DNA of 64,000 nucleotides, from the NCBI GenBank assembly GCA_024233975.1, contig JACKOX010000005.1, positions 83,742 to 147,741 on the forward strand, written 5' to 3'. Below, piece after piece: positions 52,635 through 61,672 of this stretch. The stretch is from Rhodanobacteraceae bacterium (lineage in GTDB: Bacteria > Pseudomonadota > Gammaproteobacteria > Xanthomonadales > Xanthomonadaceae). A program made the translations under genes and the position numbers. The notes under the pieces are model-generated. The model saw nothing but the letters and a program-made list of their open reading frames with translations, had not been told where the DNA came from and made no database searches. Each line of letters opens with the position of its first letter. Position 1 is the stretch's first letter.

Positions 52635-53959
52635 GCGGCAGCGATCAGGCATCGCAGGACTGGATCGCCTCTACTGGGGAGCCGATTCGTGGCGAGATCC
52701 GGGTGCCGGGCGACAAATCCGTGTCGCACCGCGCCATCATGCTTGGTGCCCTGGCTGACGGTGTCAGTGAGATCGACGGCTTTCTGGAAGGCGAGGACAC
52801 CCGGGCCACGGCGGCGGCCTTCGCGGCGATGGGCGTGCGGATCGAGGCAACCGGCGATGGTCGTCGCACCGTCCACGGTGTCGGCTTGCACGGGCTGGAA
52901 GCGCCGGCGCAAGCCATTGACTGCGGCAATGCCGGGACCGGCATGCGGCTGCTGGCGGGCCTGCTGGCCGGGCAGGCCTTCGACTCCAAGCTGGTTGGCG
53001 ATGCCTCGCTGTCGCGGCGTCCCATGCGTCGGGTCACCGAGCCGCTGGCACGGATGGGCGCACGGATCGATACCGCTGATGGTGGCGTGCCGCCACTTCG
53101 AATTCACGGCAACAGTGCGTTGCAAGGCATTGAATTCAATACCCCCATTGCCAGCGCTCAGGTCAAGTCCGCGGTGCTCCTGGCTGGGCTTTATGCCCGC
53201 GGGACGACCGAGGTCCGTGAGCCGCATCCGACCCGCGACTACACCGAACGCATGCTGTCGGCGATGGGCTGGCCCATCGAGTTCTCGCCGGGCTTCGCGC
53301 GGTTGCAGGGCGGTGGTCAGCTGAAGCCGGTCAGGATCAACGTGCCGGCCGACATCTCCTCGGCGGCGTTTTTCATCGTCGCTGCGACCGTGGTGCCGGG
53401 TTCGGACCTGCTGTTGCGGGGCGTTGGTCTCAATCCACGGCGCACCGGTCTGCTTGATGCCCTGAGGGCGATGGGAGCCGATATCAGCGTGCTCGATCCC
53501 CGCGAGGAAGGCGGCGAACCCGTGGGTGATCTGCGAATCCGCAGCGCGGCGCTGCATGGCATCGAAGTACCGGTCGAGCTGGTGCCCGACATGATCGACG
53601 AGTTTCCGGCGCTGTTTGTGGCCGCCGCGGCGGCAGATGGTGTCACCCGCGTTCGTGGCGCTGCGGAGCTCAGGGTCAAGGAATCCGACCGGATTGCGCT
53701 GATGTCGACCGGGCTGCGCTCGCTCGGCATTCGCGTGGAGGAAACGCCGGACGGTGCCGATATCCATGGCGGTTTGCTCCAGGGTGGCGAGATCGACAGC
53801 GGCGGCGATCACCGCATCGCCATGAGCTTCGTGGTAGCCGCCCAGCTGGCGAAGGGTCCGGTCCGGATCAGCGACTGTGCCAACGTGGCGACCTCGTTTC
53901 CCGGCTTCATGGAACTCGCGACCAGCGCTGGCCTGAATGTCGCGCCGGCTGGCGACTGA
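52631..53959 (+). CDS. aroA: 3-Phosphoshikimate 1-carboxyvinyltransferase (EPSP synthase)
   Basis: A 442-residue shikimate-pathway enzyme, two inside-out alpha/beta domains. Conserved motifs are PGDKSVSHRA near residue 26 (PEP and shikimate contacts), GNAGTGMRLLAG, RPMRRVTEPLARMGA, and LRVKESDRI near the C-terminus. The first motif carries Thr/Ser variations seen in some class II-like enzymes. The start is the GTG overlapping the hisC stop; the open frame continues upstream inside hisC. Confidence 0.95.
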   Translation: MSGSDQASQDWIASTGEPIRGEIRVPGDKSVSHRAIMLGALADGVSEIDGFLEGEDTRATAAAFAAMGVRIEATGDGRRTVHGVGLHGLEAPAQAIDCGNAGTGMRLLAGLLAGQAFDSKLVGDASLSRRPMRRVTEPLARMGARIDTADGGVPPLRIHGNSALQGIEFNTPIASAQVKSAVLLAGLYARGTTEVREPHPTRDYTERMLSAMGWPIEFSPGFARLQGGGQLKPVRINVPADISSAAFFIVAATVVPGSDLLLRGVGLNPRRTGLLDALRAMGADISVLDPREEGGEPVGDLRIRSAALHGIEVPVELVPDMIDEFPALFVAAAAADGVTRVRGAAELRVKESDRIALMSTGLRSLGIRVEETPDGADIHGGLLQGGEIDSGGDHRIAMSFVVAAQLAKGPVRISDCANVATSFPGFMELATSAGLNVAPAGD

Positions 53960-54007
53960 GTCCAAAACCTGAACCGCAATGCTGGCGCAGACGTTAAACT
54001 GCGCGCC

Positions 54008-54688
54008 ATGTCGACCATTCCCGTTCTTACCATCGACGGTCCTTCCGGCTCCGGAAAGGGCACCGTCAGTCGCGCCGTGGCCGATAGGCTGGGCTGGCAC
54101 TACCTCGATTCCGGGGCGCTGTATCGCTCCGTCGGCCTGGCGGCCAGCTGGGCGGGCGTGGATTTTTCCGACCACGCCTCGCTGGTGCGCTGTGCCTTCG
54201 ACACCAAGGTGCGCTTCGACACCAGCGGTGACGACGAGCCCCGGGTGATCGTCAATGGCGTGGACGCCACTGATGAGCTGCGTACCGAAACCGCCGGTGC
54301 CGCAGCCTCGGCCATCGCGGTGATTTCCGAGGTTCGGGCGGCGCTTCTGGACAAACAGCGGGCGTTTCGGCGCCGTCCGGGGCTGGTCGCGGACGGTCGC
54401 GACATGGGCACCGTGATCTTCCCGGACGCCGAGTTCAAGGTGTTTTTGACCGCCAGCGCGCAGGAGCGTGCCGAGAGGCGCTATAACCAGTTGAAGGCAA
54501 AGGGCTTGGCGGTTAAAATGGACAGTCTGCTGCGGGAGATCCTTGCGCGCGATGCGCGCGACGCGCAGCGCGCCGTGGCGCCATTGAGGCCCGCGGCGGA
54601 TGCGATCACCGTGGACAGCACGGGTATGCCGGTCGAACAGGTCATCGATCGGGTGCTGTCACTGGTTCAAACCAAGCGGGGCCGATAA
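54008..54688 (+). CDS. cmk: Cytidylate kinase
   Basis: A 226-residue kinase that phosphorylates CMP and dCMP. The P-loop is GPSGSGKGT near residue 10, LDSGALYRSVGL binds CMP, and DGRDMGTVIFPDAEFKVFLTAS is diagnostic. The 48-base gap after aroA holds TAAACT (53995-54000) seven bases before the ATG and no Shine-Dalgarno, so a leaderless second transcript is possible in addition to readthrough from the operon. Confidence 0.95.
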   Translation: MSTIPVLTIDGPSGSGKGTVSRAVADRLGWHYLDSGALYRSVGLAASWAGVDFSDHASLVRCAFDTKVRFDTSGDDEPRVIVNGVDATDELRTETAGAAASAIAVISEVRAALLDKQRAFRRRPGLVADGRDMGTVIFPDAEFKVFLTASAQERAERRYNQLKAKGLAVKMDSLLREILARDARDAQRAVAPLRPAADAITVDSTGMPVEQVIDRVLSLVQTKRGR

Positions 54689-55000
54689 GGGAGGCCCGGC
54701 GGAACCAGTACCTCACGGTCACCGCAGGCGGAATCGATGGTTCCGCATCACTTATGGAGAACGAATTTACTCACTCGACGGATCGGGTGGGTTGGTCGCG
54801 ATGGCGGCCGGCATGCGTTCGCGCATGGCCCAGGCAGGCGTCAGGACGATGCAGGCAAGGGCGAAAACCAGGTCCCGACAACCGTCGGGTTTTTCAAGCA
54901 ACCGGTGTCATCCGACACCACACAAGGGTGGGCCGCAGCAGTCGGCGAATCAACGCCAAATGCTATCGACAGGCCCGTGTGATCAACGGAAACCAATCCA
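54689..55000 (+). promoter_or_regulatory. rpsA leader region (312 bases without a confident gene)
   Basis: The gap before rpsA holds an intrinsic terminator (54874-54894), a second small hairpin GGTGTC-ATCC-GACACC (54904-54919) and a possible -10 element GCTATCGA (54962-54969), 39 bases before the ATG. An 84-codon open frame (54754-55008) overlaps the rpsA start but has no coding-like composition or ribosome site. E. coli S1 represses its own translation through a structured leader; a similar role here is plausible. Confidence 0.55.
54874..54894 (+). terminator. Intrinsic terminator between cmk and rpsA
   Basis: A 6-bp GC stem CCCGAC/GTCGGG with loop AACC, followed directly by five T residues. 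It can end the serC-to-cmk transcript or act as an attenuator if rpsA transcription starts further upstream. Confidence 0.8.
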
Positions 55001-56674
55001 ATGACTGAAAGTTTTGCAGAACTGTTCGAACAGAGCGAAAAGCTCTCCCAGCTCAAGCCCGGCAGCATCGTCACCGCCGAGGTGATCGAGATCCGCTCGG
55101 ACGTGGTCGTCGTCAACGCCGGCCTGAAGTCCGAAGGCATCGTGCCGATCGAGCAGTTCAAGAGTGAAGACGGTGAGCTCGAAGTGAAGGTCGGCGACCA
55201 GGTCAAGGTCGCGCTGGACGCACTCGAGAATGGCTTCGGCGAAACCATGCTGTCGCGCGAGAAGGCCAAGCGCGCCATGGTGTGGGACGAGCTGGAAGAA
55301 GCCATGGAAGGCGACGAGACCGTGACCGGCAAGATCTCCGGCAAGGTCAAGGGCGGCTTCACCGTCGACATCAAGGACGTCCGTGCGTTCCTGCCAGGTT
55401 CGCTGGTGGACGTGCGTCCGGTCCGCGATCCGGTCTACCTCGAGGGCAAGGAACTCGAGTTCAAGATCATCAAGCTGGATCGCAAGCGCAACAACGTGGT
55501 CGTTTCGCGCCGCGCCGTCGTCGAGACCGAGTTCTCCGAGGAGCGCGAGAAGCTGCTGGAACGCCTGCAGGAAGGCGCGATCATCAAGGGCGTGGTCAAG
55601 AACCTCACCGATTACGGTGCGTTCGTCGACCTCGGCGGCATCGACGGCCTGCTGCACATCACCGACATGGCATGGAAGCGCGTGCGCCATCCGTCCGAGG
55701 TGGTGGAAGTCGGCCAGGAGATGGACGTCCGCGTGCTCAAGTTCGACCGCGAGCGCAACCGCGTCAGCCTCGGCCTGAAGCAGCTGGGCGAGGATCCGTG
55801 GGACAACATCGCCCGTCGTTACCCGAACACCACCCGCCTCCTGGGCAAGGTCAGCAACGTCACCGATTACGGCTGCTTCGTCGAGATCGAGCCGGGCGTC
55901 GAAGGCCTGGTGCACGTGTCGGAAATGGACTGGACCAACAAGAACGTCAACCCGTCCAAGGTCGTGCAGGTTGGCGACGAGGTCGAGGTCATGGTCCTGG
56001 ACGTGGACGAGGAGCGTCGTCGCATCTCGCTGGGCATCAAGCAGTGCGCCTCCAATCCGTGGGAAGCCTTCGCGGCAATCCACAAGAAGGGCGACAAGGT
56101 GGGCGGCCAGATCAAGTCGATCACCGATTTCGGCATCTTCGTCGGCCTGGACGGCGGCATCGATGGCCTGGTGCACCTGTCCGACATCAGCTGGGCGAGC
56201 GCCGGTGAAGACCTGATCCGCGAGTTCAAGAAGGGTGACGAAGTCGAGGCCGTGGTGCTGGCGGTCGATCCGGAGCGTGAGCGCATCAGCCTCGGCATCA
56301 AGCAGCTGGAGCAGGATCCGTTCGGCCAGTTCATGGCCGGCCACGCCCGCGGCGACATCCTGACCGGTACGGTCAAGGAAGTGGATGCCCGTGGCGCCGT
56401 GATCGACCTGGCTGATGGTATCGAGGGTTACATCCGCGCCAACGACATCGCCAAGGAGCGTGTCGAGGACGCCACCCAGTACCTGAAGGTCGGCGATAGC
56501 GTCGAAGCCAAGTTCATGGGCCAGGACCGCAAGAGCCGCCAGCTGCAGCTCTCGATCCGCGCCAAGGACGAGGCCGAGCTGCGCGAGGTGATGGAGGAGT
56601 ACAAGACCACCTCCGGCGGCACCACCCAGCTGGGTGCGCTGCTGCGCGAGCAGTTGGACAACAAGTCCGAGTAA
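55001..56674 (+). CDS. rpsA: 30S ribosomal protein S1
   Basis: A 557-residue mRNA-binding ribosomal protein, the same length as E. coli S1, with six S1 (OB-fold) repeats. Repeats 3-6 are the most regular (GAFVDLGGIDGLLHITDMAW, GCFVEIEPGVEGLVHVSEMDW, GIFVGLDGGIDGLVHLSDISW, GAVIDLADGIEGYIRANDI). The N-terminal repeats bind the ribosome; the later ones capture mRNA. It has its own leader and is followed by a 12-bp hairpin. Confidence 0.97.
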   Translation: MTESFAELFEQSEKLSQLKPGSIVTAEVIEIRSDVVVVNAGLKSEGIVPIEQFKSEDGELEVKVGDQVKVALDALENGFGETMLSREKAKRAMVWDELEEAMEGDETVTGKISGKVKGGFTVDIKDVRAFLPGSLVDVRPVRDPVYLEGKELEFKIIKLDRKRNNVVVSRRAVVETEFSEEREKLLERLQEGAIIKGVVKNLTDYGAFVDLGGIDGLLHITDMAWKRVRHPSEVVEVGQEMDVRVLKFDRERNRVSLGLKQLGEDPWDNIARRYPNTTRLLGKVSNVTDYGCFVEIEPGVEGLVHVSEMDWTNKNVNPSKVVQVGDEVEVMVLDVDEERRRISLGIKQCASNPWEAFAAIHKKGDKVGGQIKSITDFGIFVGLDGGIDGLVHLSDISWASAGEDLIREFKKGDEVEAVVLAVDPERERISLGIKQLEQDPFGQFMAGHARGDILTGTVKEVDARGAVIDLADGIEGYIRANDIAKERVEDATQYLKVGDSVEAKFMGQDRKSRQLQLSIRAKDEAELREVMEEYKTTSGGTTQLGALLREQLDNKSE

Positions 56675-56690
56675 TCTGCTAGTGTCTGGT

Positions 56691-56719
56691 GTTCGCGGGG
56701 CCTTGATGGCCCCGCGAAC
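56691..56719 (+). terminator. 12-bp hairpin after rpsA
   Basis: GTTCGCGGGGCC and its complement with loop TTGAT, 17 bases after the rpsA stop. The stem is perfect, but no T-tract follows, so it may stabilise the rpsA 3' end or be a weak terminator. Confidence 0.5.
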
Positions 56720-56787
56720 GTCAGCGACGGACTTGATCCCGATTTTCCCCGCGTGTTCGCCCTGTTGATGGAAGCAACTGCACCGGC

Positions 56788-57108
56788 ATGACCAAATCCG
56801 AACTCATCGAGGCGCTGGGACTGCGCCAATCGCATCTCAAGGCGGAAGACGTCGATCTGGCCGTCAAGACCATGCTCGAACAGATGAGCGGCGCGTTGGC
56901 GCACGGCGACCGCATCGAAATCCGTGGCTTCGGCAGCTTCTCGCTGCACTACCGCCCGCCGCGCATCGGTCGCAATCCGAAGACCGGCGATTCGGTGGCG
57001 CTGCCCGGCAAGCACGTCCCGCATTTCAAGCCCGGCAAGGAGCTGCGCGAGCGCGTCAGCGACACCATGCCGCTGGCAGATCGCTCCAGCCGTCGCGACG
57101 ACGATTGA
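56788..57108 (+). CDS. ihfB: Integration host factor subunit beta
   Basis: A 106-residue DNA-bending protein, partner of IHF-alpha. The HU/IHF fold is complete: MTKSELIEALG start, GDRIEIRGFGSFSLHYRPPRIGRNPKTG with the arm proline, and VPHFKPGKELRERV. IHF often assists sigma-54 promoters by looping DNA, which is relevant to the sigma-54 operon in this same window. The acidic tail (RSSRRDDD) extends past E. coli IhfB. Confidence 0.95.
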   Translation: MTKSELIEALGLRQSHLKAEDVDLAVKTMLEQMSGALAHGDRIEIRGFGSFSLHYRPPRIGRNPKTGDSVALPGKHVPHFKPGKELRERVSDTMPLADRSSRRDDD

Positions 57109-57227
57109 TTCCCGCAGAGGCCTCATTCGCCTCAAGCTGAACGGCCTACGGCGGCAAGCCCGCTAGGCGGCCTCCATGTTGCACTTCGCCTGCTAAGCTA
57201 TCCGTTGATTTTCGACGGTGTGACCGC

Positions 57228-57545
57228 ATGCGCCTGCTGTTCTATGTCCTCGCCGCCGCCTGCCTCCTGGCCGGTATTCTTTTCGGCGCACTGAATGCCG
57301 AGTCGGCGCATGTCGACCTCTATTTCGTCCAGTTCGACCTCATGCTTGGCGTGGCGTTGCTGCTGGCCATGCTGGTTGGCGCCTTGCTTTCCTGGTTGAT
57401 GCTGTCGCTGGGCGTCATCTGGCCGCTACAGAGACGGCTGTCAAAGGAACGCAAGCAGTCGCGCCAGGCCGCGAAACTGGCCGAATCGGCCTCGGCGCCG
57501 ACAAGCGATCCGGTGCTCGGAAGCGCGGAGACCCGCGGCGCGTGA
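57228..57545 (+). CDS. lapA: LapA family protein (LPS assembly protein A)
   Basis: A 105-residue inner-membrane protein with two transmembrane helices (about 3-22 and 40-66) and a basic coiled cytoplasmic end (QRRLSKERKQSRQAAKLAE). It matches DUF1049/YciS, which partners LapB in controlling LpxC and LPS assembly. A GCTAAGCTATCC element 36 bases before the ATG may be a promoter -10. The stop overlaps the lapB GTG. Confidence 0.88.
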   Translation: MRLLFYVLAAACLLAGILFGALNAESAHVDLYFVQFDLMLGVALLLAMLVGALLSWLMLSLGVIWPLQRRLSKERKQSRQAAKLAESASAPTSDPVLGSAETRGA

Positions 57546-58714
57546 GCGGCTGGATATGGCCGCTGGCCCTGCTGCCGCTGGCCTTTGCCTCTGGTTGGTG
57601 GCTGCATTGGCGCAACAGCCGGCGCAGTAGCGGCGCCGCCGTCAGTCGGCTCTCGACGACCTATTTCCGCGGCCTGAACTACCTGCTGAACGAGCAGCCG
57701 GACAAGGCCATCGAGGTCTTCCTCAAGATTGCCGAAGTCGACCGCGATACGGTGGAAACCCACTTCGCACTGGGTCATCTGTTCCGCCGTCGCGGTGAGG
57801 TCGATCGCGCCATCCGCCTGCACCAGAACCTGGTGATGCGCGACAACCTGAGTGACGAGCAGCGCACCGAGGCGGTGCTGGCACTGGGCGAGGACTACAT
57901 GCGCGCCGGCCTGTACGACCGGGCGGAAACCCTGTTTACCGATCTCCTCAAGCTCGAATCTTCGGCGCCGCGCGCCATGAAGCACCTGATCAGCATCTAC
58001 CAGGCCGAACAGGATTGGCAGCAGGCGATCGAGCACGCGAAGAGCTACGAATCGGCCACCGGCGAGCCGATGGGGCGGCTGATCGCGCATTTCTACTGCG
58101 AGCTGGCCGAGCGCGCGCGCTGCCAGGGCAAGCCGGATGCTGCGCGTGACAATCTGCGCCGGGCTTTCGATGTGGATGCCAACAGCGTTCGCGCCGGCAT
58201 GCTGGAGGGGCGGCTGGAGGCGAAGGCCGGCAATGATGTCGCGGCGATCCGCAGCTTTGAGCGCGTGGCGCGGAACGATCCGGACTTCCTGCCCGAGCTG
58301 CTGCCGGACCTGCTCGACGCTTATCGACGCCATGGCGACCTGGCTCGCGCGCGTTCCTTCCTCGCCGAGATGATCGAGCGCTATCCCGGTGTCTCGCCGG
58401 TGCTGGCCATGACTGCACTTGTGCAGGAACAGGAAGGCGGCGAACGCGCGTTGGAATACCTGACCGGACAACTGCGTCAGCGGCCATCGGTCCGCGGGCA
58501 GGGGGCGTTGATCGACCTGAGTCTCGCTCAGGGTGCGACCGCCGAGCGGGACATACTGCTGGTGCTGGGTCAGTTGACCGAAAAGCTGCTGTCCGGTGCA
58601 CCGACCTATCGCTGCCAGCGCTGCGGATTCGGCGCCCGGGCCCATCACTGGCATTGCCCGAGCTGCAAGAACTGGGGCACGGTGAAGCCCATCCACGGCA
58701 CGGCGGGCGAGTAG
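57542..58714 (+). CDS. lapB: LapB (YciM), LPS assembly TPR protein
   Basis: A 390-residue inner-membrane-anchored protein with an N-terminal helix (3-20), nine or so tetratricopeptide repeats (about 40-350), and a C-terminal rubredoxin-like metal site with two Cys-x-x-Cys pairs (CQRC and CPSC). In E. coli it promotes FtsH degradation of LpxC and so sets LPS synthesis. The GTG start overlaps the lapA stop. Its downstream neighbours make O-antigen or other surface glycan. Confidence 0.95.
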   Translation: MSGWIWPLALLPLAFASGWWLHWRNSRRSSGAAVSRLSTTYFRGLNYLLNEQPDKAIEVFLKIAEVDRDTVETHFALGHLFRRRGEVDRAIRLHQNLVMRDNLSDEQRTEAVLALGEDYMRAGLYDRAETLFTDLLKLESSAPRAMKHLISIYQAEQDWQQAIEHAKSYESATGEPMGRLIAHFYCELAERARCQGKPDAARDNLRRAFDVDANSVRAGMLEGRLEAKAGNDVAAIRSFERVARNDPDFLPELLPDLLDAYRRHGDLARARSFLAEMIERYPGVSPVLAMTALVQEQEGGERALEYLTGQLRQRPSVRGQGALIDLSLAQGATAERDILLVLGQLTEKLLSGAPTYRCQRCGFGARAHHWHCPSCKNWGTVKPIHGTAGE

Positions 58715-58722
58715 GCCTGTTC

Positions 58723-59754
58723 GTGGCTGGCGTCGACTTCGCGTCTCTCTCCGGCTTCCTGCTCGTTGTTGCACTTGCATCAGCGATGGGCACTTGGCTT
58801 GCGCTGGCCTATGCGCGTCGTCGGGCGCTCTACGACCTGCCGGGCCAACGTCGCAGCCATGTGTCGCGCACGCCACGCGGCGGCGGCATCGCCCCCGTAC
58901 TGGTCTTCCTGATCGCGACGCCATTGTTGGCGTTGAATATGGCCGATGTGCCGGCATCGCTGTGGTGGCTGCTGGGTAGTACCGCGCTGGTGGCTGCGAT
59001 CAGCTGGGTTGATGACCATCGCTCATTGCCGATCTTGCCGCGCATCGCGGTGCATCTGCTGGCGGCCGTCCTGCTGGTGCTGGGGGCGCTGGGTGTTGGC
59101 GATGATCTGCCGGCGATTGGCCAGCGCCTGTTGCTGGTGGTCGCGCTGGTGCTGGCGACCAATTTCTGGAACTTCATGGATGGCATTGACGGGATCGCGG
59201 TGATGCAGAGCGCGGTGACCGCCGCGCTGCTGGCGATGGCGGCCTGGCTGGCGCAGGCGCCACCGGTATTGCTGCCGGCGCTGGTCCTGCTGGCGGCACT
59301 GGTAGGCTTCGCGCCGTTCAACCTGCCAAAGGCGCGGATCTTCCTGGGAGATGTCGGCAGCACCACGTTGGGCTTCGGCCTGGCTGGCATCGGTGTGCTG
59401 GGTCTCGCCGAGGGCAGCTGGGGCTGGGCGCTGTGGCCAATGGCCGCCGCGCCATTCATGATCGACGCCGGCCTGACGCTGCTGTCGCGGCTGCTGCGTG
59501 GGGTCCGATGGTACAATCCGCATCGCGAACACCTGTATCAGTGGCTGCATCGCAGCGGCCTTTCGCATCCCCGTGTCGTCGCGATCTATCTCGCATGCAA
59601 CCTTCTTCTGGTGGTCCCGTCGGTTCTCCTGCTGCTCCAGCGCCCACAAAGGGGCGTGGCGCTATGGATCGCCCTGTGGCTGCTGCTGTCGATCATCTGG
59701 CTGCTGTCGCGCCATGCATTGCTGCGACGCGTGAAGCGAGGGCGGCCTGAGTGA
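58723..59754 (+). CDS. Undecaprenyl-phosphate sugar-phosphate transferase (WecA/WbpL-like, GT4)
   Basis: A 343-residue polytopic membrane enzyme with about ten helices that starts surface glycan synthesis by moving a sugar phosphate to undecaprenyl phosphate. The MraY/WecA-superfamily motifs are present: HVSRTPRGGGIA, DD in SWVDDHRS, NFMDGIDGIA, FLGDVGSTTLG and the nucleotide-binding PHREHLYQ. The sugar nucleotide is probably UDP-N-acetyl-glucosamine or a derivative. The start is the GTG at 58723, eight bases after lapB; the open frame upstream lies within lapB. Confidence 0.9.
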   Translation: MAGVDFASLSGFLLVVALASAMGTWLALAYARRRALYDLPGQRRSHVSRTPRGGGIAPVLVFLIATPLLALNMADVPASLWWLLGSTALVAAISWVDDHRSLPILPRIAVHLLAAVLLVLGALGVGDDLPAIGQRLLLVVALVLATNFWNFMDGIDGIAVMQSAVTAALLAMAAWLAQAPPVLLPALVLLAALVGFAPFNLPKARIFLGDVGSTTLGFGLAGIGVLGLAEGSWGWALWPMAAAPFMIDAGLTLLSRLLRGVRWYNPHREHLYQWLHRSGLSHPRVVAIYLACNLLLVVPSVLLLLQRPQRGVALWIALWLLLSIIWLLSRHALLRRVKRGRPE

Positions 59755-61643
59755 ATCGCGTCGGTCGCCTGTTCGCGCTGATCCACCCACGGCTGGCCGT
59801 GGTGCTGCATGACCTGTTCATGGTCTGGCTGGCCTGGGTCGGCAGCAACCGCCTGCGCATCAGCATGGCGCCTGACATCCGCGAGGTGCCGTGGTTCTCC
59901 AGTGAAGTCCTGATCGTCCTCGTGGCGCAGGGTCTGGTGCTGTGGTGGACCGGCCTGTACCGCGGCCTGTGGCGTTTCGCCAGCCTTCCGGACCTCTGGA
60001 ATATCGCCCGCGCTGCCGTGGTGGGGTCGCTGGCGATCTCGCTCGGCCTGTTCCTGTTCTCGCGCCTTGATGGTGTTCCGCGTTCGGTGCTGGTGCTCTA
60101 TCCGATCGCGCTGATCCTTCTGCTGGGCCTGCCGCGCATGGCCTACCGCTTCTGGAAGGACAGCCGTCACGGTGACGGCGGCAACGTGCCGGCGTTGCGG
60201 GTGCTGGTGATTGGCGCCGGCCACGCTGGTGAGGCGCTGGTTCGCGATCTCAAGCGTGAAAGCCGCTATCGCTTTGTCGGTTTCATCGATGATTCCCGCG
60301 TGCTTCGCGGCGCCCGGCTTCACGGCATTCCAGTGCTGGGCACCATCGAGCGCATCCCGGAGCTGGCCCGCGAGGTCGCCGCGGACATGCTGCTGATCGC
60401 CATTCCGTCGGCCAACAACCAGCAGATGCAGCGCGTGGTCGAGCTGTGCGAGGAAACCGGCCTGCCGTTCCGCACCGTGCCGCGGCTGCAGGACGTGGTC
60501 GAAGGCCGCTCGCGTTTCAATGAACTGAAACCGGTGGCGATCGAGGACCTGCTGGGGCGCGAGCCGGTGTCGCTGGACTGGACGGCGATCCGTACCGGTA
60601 TCAGCGGCCGTCGGGTGCTGGTGACCGGTGGTGGTGGTTCGATTGGCTCGGAGCTTTGCCGGCAGGTGGCTCGTCTGGGCGCCGCGTCGCTGGTGGTGCT
60701 GGAGACCTCGGAATACAACCTGTATCGCATCGAGCAGGAGCTGCGCGCGGAATTCCCGGAATTGCTGGTGGACATGCGCCTGGGCGACTGCGGCGATGCC
60801 GCCACTTGCGACGCGCTGATGCGTGAGCGCCGCCCTGAAATGATCTTCCATGCCGCCGCCTTCAAGCATGTACCGCTGCTGGAGAACCAGCTGCGCGAAG
60901 CCGTGCGCAACAATGCGCTGGCGACGCGGACGCTGGCGCTTGCGGCCGTCCGCTACGGCGTCGAATGCTTCGCGCTGATTTCCACGGACAAGGCGGTGAA
61001 TCCGGCCAACGTGATGGGCGCCAGCAAGCGCGTGGCGGAGATGGTCTGCCAGTCGCTGGCGACGCGCTCGGAGCGCACGCGCTTCATCACCGTGCGTTTC
61101 GGCAACGTGCTCGATTCCGCGGGAAGCGTGGTGCCGCTGTTCCGTGAGCAGATCCAGCGGGGCGGACCCGTGACCGTCACCCACCCGGAAGTGACCCGCT
61201 ACTTCATGACCATCCCCGAAGCCTGCCAGCTCATCCTGCAGGCCGTCGCGCTGGGCGAGGGCGGCGAGGTGTTCGCACTGGACATGGGCGAGCCGGTCAA
61301 GATCGCCTACCTGGCCGAGCAGATGATTCGCCTCGCCGGACGCCAGCCGGGCCGGGACGTGGCGATCGCCTACACTGGACTGCGCCCGGGCGAGAAGCTG
61401 TTCGAGGAGCTGTTCCACCCGCAGGAAGCCTACGGCAGCACGGCGCATCCCAAGATCATGCTGGCCCGCGCTCGCAGCGTGGTCGGGGAGAGTCTGGACG
61501 GAGTGTTGAACCAGGCGCAGCAGGCGGTAGCTGCCTACGATGAAACCGCGCTGGAACAATGCCTGCGTACACTGGTTCCGGAGTTCGACCGCGAGCCGGT
61601 GACGGTTCCGCTGCTGGGTGCCCGCGGTGGCGACGCCGCCTAG
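59751..61643 (+). CDS. UDP-N-acetylhexosamine 4,6-dehydratase, membrane-bound (WbpM/CapD-like)
   Basis: A 630-residue polysaccharide biosynthesis enzyme. Four N-terminal transmembrane helices (about 1-125) and a first Rossmann domain (VLVIGAGHAGEAL) lead to the SDR catalytic domain from about residue 283 (VLVTGGGGSIGSELC). As in WbpM, the usual catalytic tyrosine is replaced: NVMGASK gives M-x-x-x-K. AAFKHVPLLE and GLRPGEKLFEELF are family landmarks. It makes the 4-keto-6-deoxy sugar precursor for O-antigen sugars such as QuiNAc or FucNAc derivatives. GTG start overlaps the previous stop. Confidence 0.92.
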   Translation: MNRVGRLFALIHPRLAVVLHDLFMVWLAWVGSNRLRISMAPDIREVPWFSSEVLIVLVAQGLVLWWTGLYRGLWRFASLPDLWNIARAAVVGSLAISLGLFLFSRLDGVPRSVLVLYPIALILLLGLPRMAYRFWKDSRHGDGGNVPALRVLVIGAGHAGEALVRDLKRESRYRFVGFIDDSRVLRGARLHGIPVLGTIERIPELAREVAADMLLIAIPSANNQQMQRVVELCEETGLPFRTVPRLQDVVEGRSRFNELKPVAIEDLLGREPVSLDWTAIRTGISGRRVLVTGGGGSIGSELCRQVARLGAASLVVLETSEYNLYRIEQELRAEFPELLVDMRLGDCGDAATCDALMRERRPEMIFHAAAFKHVPLLENQLREAVRNNALATRTLALAAVRYGVECFALISTDKAVNPANVMGASKRVAEMVCQSLATRSERTRFITVRFGNVLDSAGSVVPLFREQIQRGGPVTVTHPEVTRYFMTIPEACQLILQAVALGEGGEVFALDMGEPVKIAYLAEQMIRLAGRQPGRDVAIAYTGLRPGEKLFEELFHPQEAYGSTAHPKIMLARARSVVGESLDGVLNQAQQAVAAYDETALEQCLRTLVPEFDREPVTVPLLGARGGDAA

Positions 61644-61672
61644 GCAGCAAACACGCGACAAAAGGATTTGCC

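Noticed and set aside
59586..61661. 691-codon minus-strand open frame opposite the WbpM-like gene
   Set aside because: A shadow of GC-rich codon use; no domain, and the plus-strand protein matches its family over the full length. Similar long shadows opposite the SUMF1, GGDEF-EAL, aroA and rpsA genes were also discarded.
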